Positions 49,736 through 57,386 of a DNA stretch of 64,000 bases are shown in pieces. Origin of the DNA: CAZYMF01 sp964648215 (GTDB taxonomy: Bacteria > Desulfobacterota > Binatia > HRBIN30 > JACQVA1). The notes beneath the pieces were generated by a model. The model made no database searches and had not been told where the DNA came from. It worked only from the letters and a program-made list of their open reading frames with translations. The stretch covers positions 17,700 through 81,699 of the forward strand of contig CAZYMF010000002.1 of the NCBI GenBank assembly GCA_964648215.1. Direction: 5' to 3'. Position numbers and translations under genes: made by a program. The stretch's first letter is position 1. Each line of letters starts with the position of its first letter.

Positions 49736-52462
49736 TCAGGCCTCGCGTTTTACCGGTGCGACGTGCATGCGGCCGTCGACGGCAATGGCCCCCTTGCCGG
49801 GGGCGAGGACCTTGACCGGGTTGAGGTCGAGCTCGACGAGCTCGGGAACCAGCTCGACCAGCGCCGAGATCCGCTGAATCACGCTCACCAGCGCCGCGCG
49901 GTCTCCCGGCGGCAGGCCGCGATAGCCGTCGAGAAGCTTGCCGGCGCGCAGCTTGCCCAACATTTCGGCGGCGTCGACGTCGGTCACCGGCGGCAAACGG
50001 AAGGCGACATCGCGGAGCAGCTCGACCATCACCCCGCCGAGGCCGCAGACCAGCAGCGGGCCGAAGATCGGATCCGTGGTGACGCCGATGATGGCTTCGA
50101 TACCGCCGGCGACCTCGCGCTGGAGCAGCACGCCCTCGAGCGATGCGCCGATGGCCTGCATCCGTCGCTCCAAGGTCTTGACCGCGGCGGCGACCTGTTT
50201 TGCCGACGTCAGCCCGAGAATGACCCCGCCCACGTCGCTCTTGTGGATCACGCCCGGGGCGATGGCCTTGGCGACCAGCGGAAACCCCAGGTGCTGCGCG
50301 GTGGCCACGGCGTCGGCCGGGGCGGTTTGCTCGCTCGTCGCAAACTGGATGCCCGCCGCCTTGAGAACGGTGGCGAGATCTTTCGGCTGGAGCCAGAGCG
50401 GCCCCGTGGCGTTGGCGAGCACCCGGTCGATGACGGCGCGAATGGCGCCGGCGGCGAACGGATCGAGGCTCAGGGCGCTGCCCCGCGGGCGCTCGCGCCA
50501 GCGGGCGTAGCGTTCGGCGGCCGCGAGGGCCAGGGCGGCGTTTTCTGGGAAGCTGTACGAGGGCAAGCGTCCGCGGGAACCCTTGCTCAGCATCGGCGGC
50601 GCCCCGCGCGAGGAGATGAAGACGGTGAGCAGCGGCTTGTCGGCCGGCACGCTGCCGGCTCCCCGGGCGATGGCCGCGGCTACCTCCTCGGGCTGCGTGA
50701 CCATCGGTGGGATGTAGATCACGATCAGCGCGTCGACCGTGGCGTCGTTGCCGACCGCCTCGATGGCGCGCGTGAACTGCTCCGGCGTCGCCGACGCGAT
50801 CATGTCGATCGGGTTGGCCAGGCTCGCCTGCGGGGGCAGGAACGAGCGCAGCGTGGCCAGCGTCTTCTCTTCGAGCTGGGGCAGCTCGAGGCCGTGCGCT
50901 TCGCAGGCATCGGCGAGGAGGATGCCCGGACCGCCGGCGTTGGTGACGACGCCGACGCGGCGACCCGGCGGCAGCGGCTGGGTGGCGAGCAGCGTGACGA
51001 CGTCGAACAGCTCCTCCAGCGTGCTGGTGCGAATCACGCCGGCTTGCTCGAACAGCGCGTCGACGGCGACGTCGAGATTGGCCAGCGCCGCGGAATGGCT
51101 GGACGCCGCGCGCGTGCCCGCAGCCGATCGCCCCGACTTGACCGCCACGATCGGTTTGCGGCGCGCGATCTCGGGCGCGATGACGGCGAACTTGCGCGGA
51201 TTGCCGAAGCTCTCCAGGTACAGCACGATGACGTCCGTGCTCTGATCCTCGGCCCAGTAGGCGAGCAGATCGTTGCTCGACACGTCGGCCTTGTTGCCGA
51301 CCGACACGAAGGTCGAGATGCCGATGTTGCGGCCGTGGACGTAGTCGAGAATGGCGAGACCGAGCGCGCCGCTCTGCGACGACATGCCGATGTTGCCGGC
51401 GGGGGGCCAGGTGGGAGCGAAGGTGCCGTTGAGCGATACCGCCGGATCGGTGTTGAGCACTCCCATGCAGTTGGGGCCGACCATCCGCATGCCGGAGGCG
51501 CGCACGAGCTCGGTCAGCCGCCGCTGCGCTTCGCGGCCTTCTTCGGACGACTCGGCGAAGCCGGCCGAGATGACGACGATCCCGCGCACGCCCGCCTGGG
51601 CGCAATCGATCACGGCGGTCTCCACCGCCGCCGCCGGCGCCGCAATGATGGCCAGGTCGATCGGAGCGCCGATCGCGCTCACCGACGGGTAGGCCCGCAG
51701 CCCGCCGATCTCCTCGGCGTTGGGATTGACCGGATAGATGGGGCCGGTGAAGCCGTCGCGCTTCAGGTTGCCGATCAACGCGGCGCCGATGGTGCCGCGG
51801 TGGCGCGAGGCACCGACGACGGCCACCGAGCGCGGGTTGAGAAGGCTGCGCACGCTCTGCGCCGCCGCGGTGCGCTCGCGCTGCAGGCTGGCGGTGCGGA
51901 CGCTGTCGGTCTCCTTGGTCGGGAACGAAATGTGGAAGACTCCCGCTTCCAGCGAGCGCTTCACCTTGAAGCCGCTGCGGGCGAAGACCTCGAGCATCCG
52001 GTTGTTCTCACCCAGCACGTCGGCCTCGAACTCGGTGATGCCGTTGGCGTAGGCGATCGGCGCCAGGTGCTCGAGCAGGAGAGTGCCGACGCCGCGGCCC
52101 TGGAACTCGTCCAGGACGGCGAAGGCGACCTCGGCACAGGTGGGCTTGCCGCCGTCCTCGCCCACCGCGTTGTAGCGCCCGACGCCGACGAAGCGCTCGT
52201 CGTGCCCGACCCCCAGCGTTGCCACGAGGGCGACCTGGTGGACGAAGTCGAGCTCGGTGAAGCGGGCCAGCTCCTCGTCGGTCAGCCTCTTCTTGGCCCC
52301 GAAAAAGCGAAAATACACCGACTGCTGGCTCAAGTGCTGAAAGTGCGCCAGCAGCAACGCCTTGTCGCCGGGCCGGAGCGCGCGGATGTGAATCGAGCTG
52401 CCATCGCGCAAGATGGCCTCGGTCGCATAGTGCCGGGGATCCATGGTGGCGTCGGCGGTCAT
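49736..52462 (-). CDS. GNAT-fused NDP-forming acyl-CoA synthetase (Pat-like)
   Basis: A 908-residue fusion. An N-terminal GNAT domain (about 10-170, RALRPGDKALLLAHF, FQGRGVGTLLLEHL) is followed by NDP-forming acyl-CoA synthetase CoA-binding and ligase domains (VAVVGASRHRGTIGAAL, GMSSQSGALGLAILDY, SSHSAALAN) and a C-terminal ATP-grasp domain (FPLVAKAIAPGVIHKSDVGG, ELDLNPVKVL). This order (GNAT first) occurs in SlPatA-type protein acetyltransferases; PatZ has it last. The His in SSHSAALA is retained, so ligase activity may be kept. ATG 52462 or 52444. Confidence 0.88.
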   Translation of the reverse strand: MTADATMDPRHYATEAILRDGSSIHIRALRPGDKALLLAHFQHLSQQSVYFRFFGAKKRLTDEELARFTELDFVHQVALVATLGVGHDERFVGVGRYNAVGEDGGKPTCAEVAFAVLDEFQGRGVGTLLLEHLAPIAYANGITEFEADVLGENNRMLEVFARSGFKVKRSLEAGVFHISFPTKETDSVRTASLQRERTAAAQSVRSLLNPRSVAVVGASRHRGTIGAALIGNLKRDGFTGPIYPVNPNAEEIGGLRAYPSVSAIGAPIDLAIIAAPAAAVETAVIDCAQAGVRGIVVISAGFAESSEEGREAQRRLTELVRASGMRMVGPNCMGVLNTDPAVSLNGTFAPTWPPAGNIGMSSQSGALGLAILDYVHGRNIGISTFVSVGNKADVSSNDLLAYWAEDQSTDVIVLYLESFGNPRKFAVIAPEIARRKPIVAVKSGRSAAGTRAASSHSAALANLDVAVDALFEQAGVIRTSTLEELFDVVTLLATQPLPPGRRVGVVTNAGGPGILLADACEAHGLELPQLEEKTLATLRSFLPPQASLANPIDMIASATPEQFTRAIEAVGNDATVDALIVIYIPPMVTQPEEVAAAIARGAGSVPADKPLLTVFISSRGAPPMLSKGSRGRLPSYSFPENAALALAAAERYARWRERPRGSALSLDPFAAGAIRAVIDRVLANATGPLWLQPKDLATVLKAAGIQFATSEQTAPADAVATAQHLGFPLVAKAIAPGVIHKSDVGGVILGLTSAKQVAAAVKTLERRMQAIGASLEGVLLQREVAGGIEAIIGVTTDPIFGPLLVCGLGGVMVELLRDVAFRLPPVTDVDAAEMLGKLRAGKLLDGYRGLPPGDRAALVSVIQRISALVELVPELVELDLNPVKVLAPGKGAIAVDGRMHVAPVKREA

Positions 52463-52812
52463 CGGCAGAGAGCCGGGTGCAGGCGGTGTGATTTCCCTTC
52501 GCAGGCGTAGCGTACGCGGGCTCATCCTGCGGCGCAAGACGGCCCGCGGTGTCTTCGTGCCTTGGGAGAGCAACGCGTGTGCCATGGCCCTGCGGCTGGC
52601 CGTGCCCGAGCGAACGAGGCGCCGCCTCCGACTTCTGGGTAGAACGCAGGGGGTGGCTTCATGCCCGGCTGGGGTGCTCGACCTGGTACGGGTCGGTTGA
52701 GTATCTTGGGGGCACTGCGCTATCAAGTGCCGGCGCCGGGAACCCCGGACCGCGTACGGCGCCGGTCGCAGCAATTTGGGGGCTGTCAACAACGAGACTG
52801 AAGGAGACTTTC
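52463..52812. other. Intergenic region, divergent
   Basis: About 350 bases between the acyl-CoA synthetase and a small plus-strand gene. Frames here are Arg-rich and lack motifs. A short inverted repeat (GGCACT 52711-52716, AGTGCC 52726-52731) is the only structure seen; its meaning is unclear. Confidence 0.5.
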
Positions 52813-52989
52813 ATGCACCTGGATCTGACCAAGGAAGAGGCCGCATTGCTGCGTGAGCTACTCGACCACGCTCACCTGGACCTGCGCGAGGAGGTCTACA
52901 AGACGGAGGCCGCGACGTGGAAACGTGCCCTCAAGGACCGCGAACACATCCTCGAAGGGTTGGTGGCCAAGGTGGCCGCGCTGGCCTGA
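52813..52989 (+). CDS. Small helical protein, hypothetical
   Basis: A 58-residue protein starting ATG 52813 with AAGGAG at 52801-52806. It is a predicted all-helical hairpin (MHLDLTKEEAALLRELLDHA, then a second helix KDREHILEGLVAKVAAL) with no cysteine or signal. Short proteins of this pattern are common and uncharacterised. The next gene starts after 163 bases. Confidence 0.6.
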   Translation: MHLDLTKEEAALLRELLDHAHLDLREEVYKTEAATWKRALKDREHILEGLVAKVAALA

Positions 52990-53152
52990 CGACGGGAGCC
53001 GTTGCCCCGCGTGGTGACCCGTCCCGCCGACGTCACCAAGGGTGAGGGCGGAAACCGGCCCGCCCGAGGGAGAGTGTCGAGCCACTGCCGGCGGATCGCT
53101 CCGCCGCTTGCCTGCAGGGAGAGGAGATGCGGCCCGCCATGAGGAGGATCCG

Positions 53153-54592
53153 GTGAGTGCCGACGGGTTAGCGCCCGGCGGGGAGGGACGCCGCGACTAC
53201 CTGGTCATCAGCGACCTGCATTTGCGCGGTGGCTACGACAACCCGACCGAGCGCCTCTACCATTTCGACGAGGAGTTCGCCGACTTCCTGCGCTACTACC
53301 GGATGAACCGTGCCGCGGGCCGGCCCTGGACGCTGGTGATCGGCGGCGACTTCATCGAGTTTCTCTACATCACCGATCTGCCCGACCCCGAGGATCGGCT
53401 GCTGCGCGGCGCGACCTTTGCCGAGAGCGAGTCTCGCTTCGGCCCGGGCACCGAGGCGCTGAAGTCGCGCTGGAAGCTGGATCGCATCCTGCGCGCCAGT
53501 CATCCGCAGCTGCTCCTGGCGCTGGCGCGCTTCGTGGCCGGGGGAAACGAGATCGTCGTCCTGCGCGGCAATCACGACCTGGAAATGTCCTGGCCGGAAG
53601 TGCAGGCGCACTTCCGACGGCTGATCGCCGAGCATCATCCGACCGACGTCGGCTACATGGCGATGAAGGAGGCGGTGGCGCAACGGGTTCAGTTTCCGCA
53701 GTGGTTCTGGTACGTGCCGAACCTGCTCTACGTCGAGCACGGCTCGCAGTACGACCCGTTCTGCGCCACGCAGCACGTGCTCAATCCGCTGGTGCCACAG
53801 TCGCCGACGAAGGTTCAGCTCTCGATCGCCGAGCTCGCCATTCGCTACTTCACCAACCAGATGAAGACGATCAACGCCATGGCGGCGGAGAACATCATGT
53901 CGGTGAGCGAGTACATCGGGTGGGTGGTGCGCGGTAACTTGAACATTCTGCCCCGCATCGCCCGCCTCTACGCCGGGATGGTGTGGCGGGTGCTCGCCAA
54001 GACCGGGCGGCCGGATGCGCAGGCGGAGAAGGCGGTGAGGGAGGAGAACGACCGCCGCATCGCGGCCGTCGATGAGAAGTTCGGACTGCCCGCGGGAACG
54101 GCCGCCCAGGTGAACCAGATGCGGGCGCGGCCGGTGATGCGCAGTACCCTCGCCACCGCGCGCTTCCTCGCCCTCGATCTGATCGCCTCCGGGCTGGTGC
54201 TGGCGGCGACCGTTGCCGCCATCCTCTTCTGGTATCCCGCGCGCGTCGGCCTGCTGGCCCTCGTCGGCGCCGTGGCCTTTCTCGGGCTGATCGTCTATGT
54301 CGGTGCCCTGCGCTTCCGGCGCATTGCCGAGGCCGCTCAGCTGCGGCTCACCGCCGAGCGGATCGCCGAGCTGTTTCGGGTCCCCTACGTCATTCTCGGC
54401 CACTCGCACGCCGCCGGCTCGTGGCCGGTCGCCGGCGGGCACACCACCTACGTGAACGTCGGCACGTGGGTGCCGACGGGCGACGACGCGTACTTCGTGT
54501 ACTTTGCCGTCTCCGACGAGGACGGCGAGCCGCGGGGGCGGCTGTGGCGCTGGAACAAACGTCGCGGCGAGCCCGAGATCTTCGAGGAATGA
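53153..54592 (+). CDS. Metallophosphoesterase with C-terminal membrane segments
   Basis: A 479-residue calcineurin-like phosphoesterase. Motifs in order: LVISDLHLRGGY, VIGGDFIEFLY, VVLRGNHDLEM, VEHGSQYDPF and VILGHSHAAGSW, giving the standard two-metal site. Between the fourth and fifth motifs lies a long helical insert with two membrane segments (LIASGLVLAATVAAILFWY and VGLLALVGAVAFLGLIVYV), so it is probably an inner-membrane phosphatase with the active site in the cytoplasm. GTG 53153 with GAGGAGG upstream. Substrate unknown (UDP-diacylglucosamine hydrolase-like possible). Confidence 0.85.
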   Translation: MSADGLAPGGEGRRDYLVISDLHLRGGYDNPTERLYHFDEEFADFLRYYRMNRAAGRPWTLVIGGDFIEFLYITDLPDPEDRLLRGATFAESESRFGPGTEALKSRWKLDRILRASHPQLLLALARFVAGGNEIVVLRGNHDLEMSWPEVQAHFRRLIAEHHPTDVGYMAMKEAVAQRVQFPQWFWYVPNLLYVEHGSQYDPFCATQHVLNPLVPQSPTKVQLSIAELAIRYFTNQMKTINAMAAENIMSVSEYIGWVVRGNLNILPRIARLYAGMVWRVLAKTGRPDAQAEKAVREENDRRIAAVDEKFGLPAGTAAQVNQMRARPVMRSTLATARFLALDLIASGLVLAATVAAILFWYPARVGLLALVGAVAFLGLIVYVGALRFRRIAEAAQLRLTAERIAELFRVPYVILGHSHAAGSWPVAGGHTTYVNVGTWVPTGDDAYFVYFAVSDEDGEPRGRLWRWNKRRGEPEIFEE

Positions 54593-54616
54593 GGCGGGAA
54601 GGGATCGTGGAGCGAG

Positions 54617-55144
54617 CTACTTGTGACCGAGCTCGGCGAGCCGGCGCTCGAGCTCGCGATTGCTCTGCTCGAGCTGGCGCAGGTGAGCTTCCAGCTCGCG
54701 GGTGCGCTCGTAGAGCCGGTGCAGCTGCAGCCGCTTGTCCAGCCCGGTGCGAATGATGGTGAGCAGGTCGTCGTTGTCCCAGGGCTTCTCGATGTAGTGG
54801 AAGATGCCGACCTCGTTGATGCCGCGGATGGCGTTCTCCTTGTCGGCGTAGCCGGTGAGCAGGATGAGCGTGCTCTCGGGATAGAGGGCGCGGACTTCGA
54901 GCAGGAAGGCGATGCCGTCGAGCTCGGGCATGAGAAAGTCGGAGATGACCATGTCGACAGGAGTAACCTTGGCCAGCTGGAGGGCGCGGTGCGACGAGGT
55001 CTCCACCAGCACCTTGTGCGGCGTCTCGAGCTCCAGCAGCGCCGACAGGCTCTGGCCTACCGCGGGTTCATCGTCGACGAGCAAGATGGTTGCGGATTCT
55101 TCCACGGGAGACACGCGCTCAGTGGATAGCCGCGCGGGCTCCAT
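54617..55144 (-). CDS. Response regulator with C-terminal coiled coil
   Basis: A 175-residue REC protein. Acid pair at 24-25 (LLVDDEPAVG), phosphoacceptor Asp69 (MVISDFLMPELDG), conserved Lys in YIEKPWDNDD. After the receiver comes a coiled-coil tail (RTRELEAHLRQLEQSNREL) with no output domain. The GAF histidine kinase at 56034-57386 is the nearest kinase candidate. ATG 55144; the frame extends upstream but runs antisense through the HAD gene. Confidence 0.88.
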   Translation of the reverse strand: MEPARLSTERVSPVEESATILLVDDEPAVGQSLSALLELETPHKVLVETSSHRALQLAKVTPVDMVISDFLMPELDGIAFLLEVRALYPESTLILLTGYADKENAIRGINEVGIFHYIEKPWDNDDLLTIIRTGLDKRLQLHRLYERTRELEAHLRQLEQSNRELERRLAELGHK

Positions 55145-55165
55145 GGTGTCAAGATGGCACCGTAG

Positions 55166-55840
55166 GTGCCTGCCGTGAAAGACGTCCGCGCGGTCCTCTT
55201 CGACTTCGACGGTGTTCTCGCCGACACCGAGGATCTCCACTGCGCCGCGTTTCAAGCCGTCGCGCCGTCTCTGGGGGCGACGCTCAGCCGCGAGGACTAT
55301 CATCGCGACTATCTCGGGCTGCCCGATCGCGAGTGTCTGGCGGCGTTGTCCCGGCGGGGCGGCGTGCCGGCCGACGGCGCTGCCCTCGATGAGCTGGTCG
55401 CGCGCAAGCGTCGGCACTTCTCCCGCCTGGCGGGGGCGGCCGGCCTCTACCCCGGCGCCGTCCCGGCGCTGCGCCGGCTCCATGGGCGTTTTGTCCTGGC
55501 AATCGCGTCGGGGGCGTTCCGCGACGAGATCGAGCCGATTCTCGCCCGCGCCGGCGTGCGTGAGCTGTTCGACGCCGTCGTCGGCGCCGAGGACGTCACC
55601 GCCGGGAAGCCGGCGCCCGATCCATTCCTTCGCGCCCTGCGCGAGATCAACCGGCGGCGGCACCTGGCGCTGGCGGCACGGCAGTGCGTGGTCGTCGAGG
55701 ACTCGCTCCACGGCATCGCCGCCGCGCGCGCGGCCGGCATGCGTTGCGTCGCCGTCACCACCCACCACCCGGCCGGCGCGCTGGGGGAGGCCGACGCGGT
55801 GATCGAGCACGTCGGCCGGCTCTGCATCGACGCCCTCTGA
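55166..55840 (+). CDS. HAD-superfamily phosphatase (beta-phosphoglucomutase-like)
   Basis: A 224-residue HAD subfamily IA hydrolase. Motif I is FDFDGVLADT, motif II ASGAF, motif III KPAPDP and motif IV VVVEDSLHGIAAA, all complete. The helical cap follows motif I (FQAVAPSLGATLSREDYHRD). Substrate could be phosphoglycolate, a sugar phosphate or similar. GTG 55166; GTG 55175 is possible. Divergent from the REC gene with 21 bases between starts. Confidence 0.85.
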   Translation: MPAVKDVRAVLFDFDGVLADTEDLHCAAFQAVAPSLGATLSREDYHRDYLGLPDRECLAALSRRGGVPADGAALDELVARKRRHFSRLAGAAGLYPGAVPALRRLHGRFVLAIASGAFRDEIEPILARAGVRELFDAVVGAEDVTAGKPAPDPFLRALREINRRRHLALAARQCVVVEDSLHGIAAARAAGMRCVAVTTHHPAGALGEADAVIEHVGRLCIDAL

Positions 55841-56033
55841 CCGCCGGACGCGCCGCGACTGTCGATTTCCGGCCAGACAGATGTCAGGCATCGCCGTTTG
55901 CTGTCGCCCGGCAATTCCGAGTATTCTAGCCGGTCCGTGGTCGTCTTGACCGCGGGGGGGAAGATTTCCAGCAACCGCCGTGCGGACTGGTTTGCAGTGA
56001 CGGCCGGAGCGGCGAGGAGCGACGGAAACAGCG

Positions 56034-57386
56034 ATGGGTGAGACACCTGAGAGGACGGCGCCGCGCCCGGACCCGTTTTCGGCCCTGATCGAGGTCGGCA
56101 CGGCGCTCTGTCGCACCCTGCATCTGCGCGAGTTGCTGGCGGCGATGATGGGGCGGGTGCGCGAGGTGCTCGACGCCGAGGCGTGCTCGGTGATGCTGCT
56201 CGACGAAGTCAGCGGCACGCTGCGGTGGGAGGTGGCGCTGGGCGAGGGGGCGGGCAAGCTGCAGACTCTTTCCGTGCCGCTCGGCCAGGGGATCAGCGGC
56301 GGCGTGGCGCAGAGCGGCAAGCCGATTCGCATCGAGGACGCGCACAACGACCCGCGCTGGCGGGGCCGCAGCTATGACGAGGAGACCGGTTTCACCACGC
56401 GTTCGATCCTGTGCGTCCCGATCGAGTCGCGCGGCCGTGTCATCGGCGTGATCCAGGTGCTCAACCGGCGCGGTGGTCCGTTCACGGACGACGACGAGCG
56501 CCTGCTCGCGGCGTTGGCCGGCATGGGCGGGGTCGCCATCGACAACGCTCGCCTGTACGAGCACCTGGAGGAGAAGGTGGTGGAGCGAACCGCCGAGCTG
56601 ACGCGCACGTTGGCCGAGCTGCGCGAAGCGCAGGCGCAGCTGGTACAATCCGAGAAGATGGCCGCTCTCGGTGACCTCGTCGCCGGCGTCGCGCACGAGA
56701 TCAACACCCCGCTCGGCGCGGTGTCGAGCAACACCGACCTCGTGGCGCGCGCGCTCGCCAAGGCGAGGGAGGTGGCGGCCGATCCCGCGCAGGCGGAGAA
56801 GTCGCGCACCTATCTCGACCGCGCCGCCCAGATGGCCGAGGTCAGCCGGGAGGCCTGCCGGCGCATCGGCGACATCGTCCGCAGCCTGCGCAACTTCGCC
56901 CGCCTCGACGAGGCCGCGCGCAAGCCGGCCGACCTGCACGAGGGGATCGAGTCGACGCTGACGCTGGCGCATCACCTGCTGAAGAACCGCGTCACCGTGC
57001 ATCGCGACTTCGGCGCGCTGCCGCCGGTGGACTGCTACGCCAATCAGCTCAATCAGGTGTTTCTCAACATGATCGTCAACGCCGCGCAGGCCATCACCGG
57101 CCCGGGCGAGATCACCATCCGCACGCGCGCCCTGCCGGAGCCCGGCGCTGCGGCGCGGTCGGTGGTGGTCGAGATCACCGACACCGGCGCGGGCATCGCC
57201 CCCCAGCATCTCGACAAGATCTTCAATCCCGGATTCACCACCAAGGGGGTCGGTGTCGGCACCGGCCTGGGCCTGGCCATCTCCTACCGCATCGTCGCCA
57301 ACCACCGCGGCAAGATCGAGGTCGACAGCGCCGCCGGCCGGGGCACCACCTTCCGCATCACGTTGCCCGTGCGAGAGAGCCGATGA
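56034..57386 (+). CDS. GAF-domain sensor histidine kinase
   Basis: A 450-residue soluble kinase. GAF domain at about 20-170 (ACSVMLLDEVSGTLRWEVA, VPIESRGRVIGVIQVLNR), then a coiled coil, HisKA with phospho-His221 (LVAGVAHEINTPLGAV), and HATPase_c with NMIVNAAQAI, DTGAGIAP and GTGLGLAISY. Overlaps the RND transporter by ATGA, so the kinase and transporter are co-translated. The GAF ligand is not known. Confidence 0.92.
   Translation: MGETPERTAPRPDPFSALIEVGTALCRTLHLRELLAAMMGRVREVLDAEACSVMLLDEVSGTLRWEVALGEGAGKLQTLSVPLGQGISGGVAQSGKPIRIEDAHNDPRWRGRSYDEETGFTTRSILCVPIESRGRVIGVIQVLNRRGGPFTDDDERLLAALAGMGGVAIDNARLYEHLEEKVVERTAELTRTLAELREAQAQLVQSEKMAALGDLVAGVAHEINTPLGAVSSNTDLVARALAKAREVAADPAQAEKSRTYLDRAAQMAEVSREACRRIGDIVRSLRNFARLDEAARKPADLHEGIESTLTLAHHLLKNRVTVHRDFGALPPVDCYANQLNQVFLNMIVNAAQAITGPGEITIRTRALPEPGAAARSVVVEITDTGAGIAPQHLDKIFNPGFTTKGVGVGTGLGLAISYRIVANHRGKIEVDSAAGRGTTFRITLPVRESR

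Noticed and set aside
54617..56347. A 576-codon minus-strand frame covering the REC gene and beyond
   Set aside because: Only the downstream 175 codons match a receiver domain; the rest is antisense to the HAD and GAF kinase genes.
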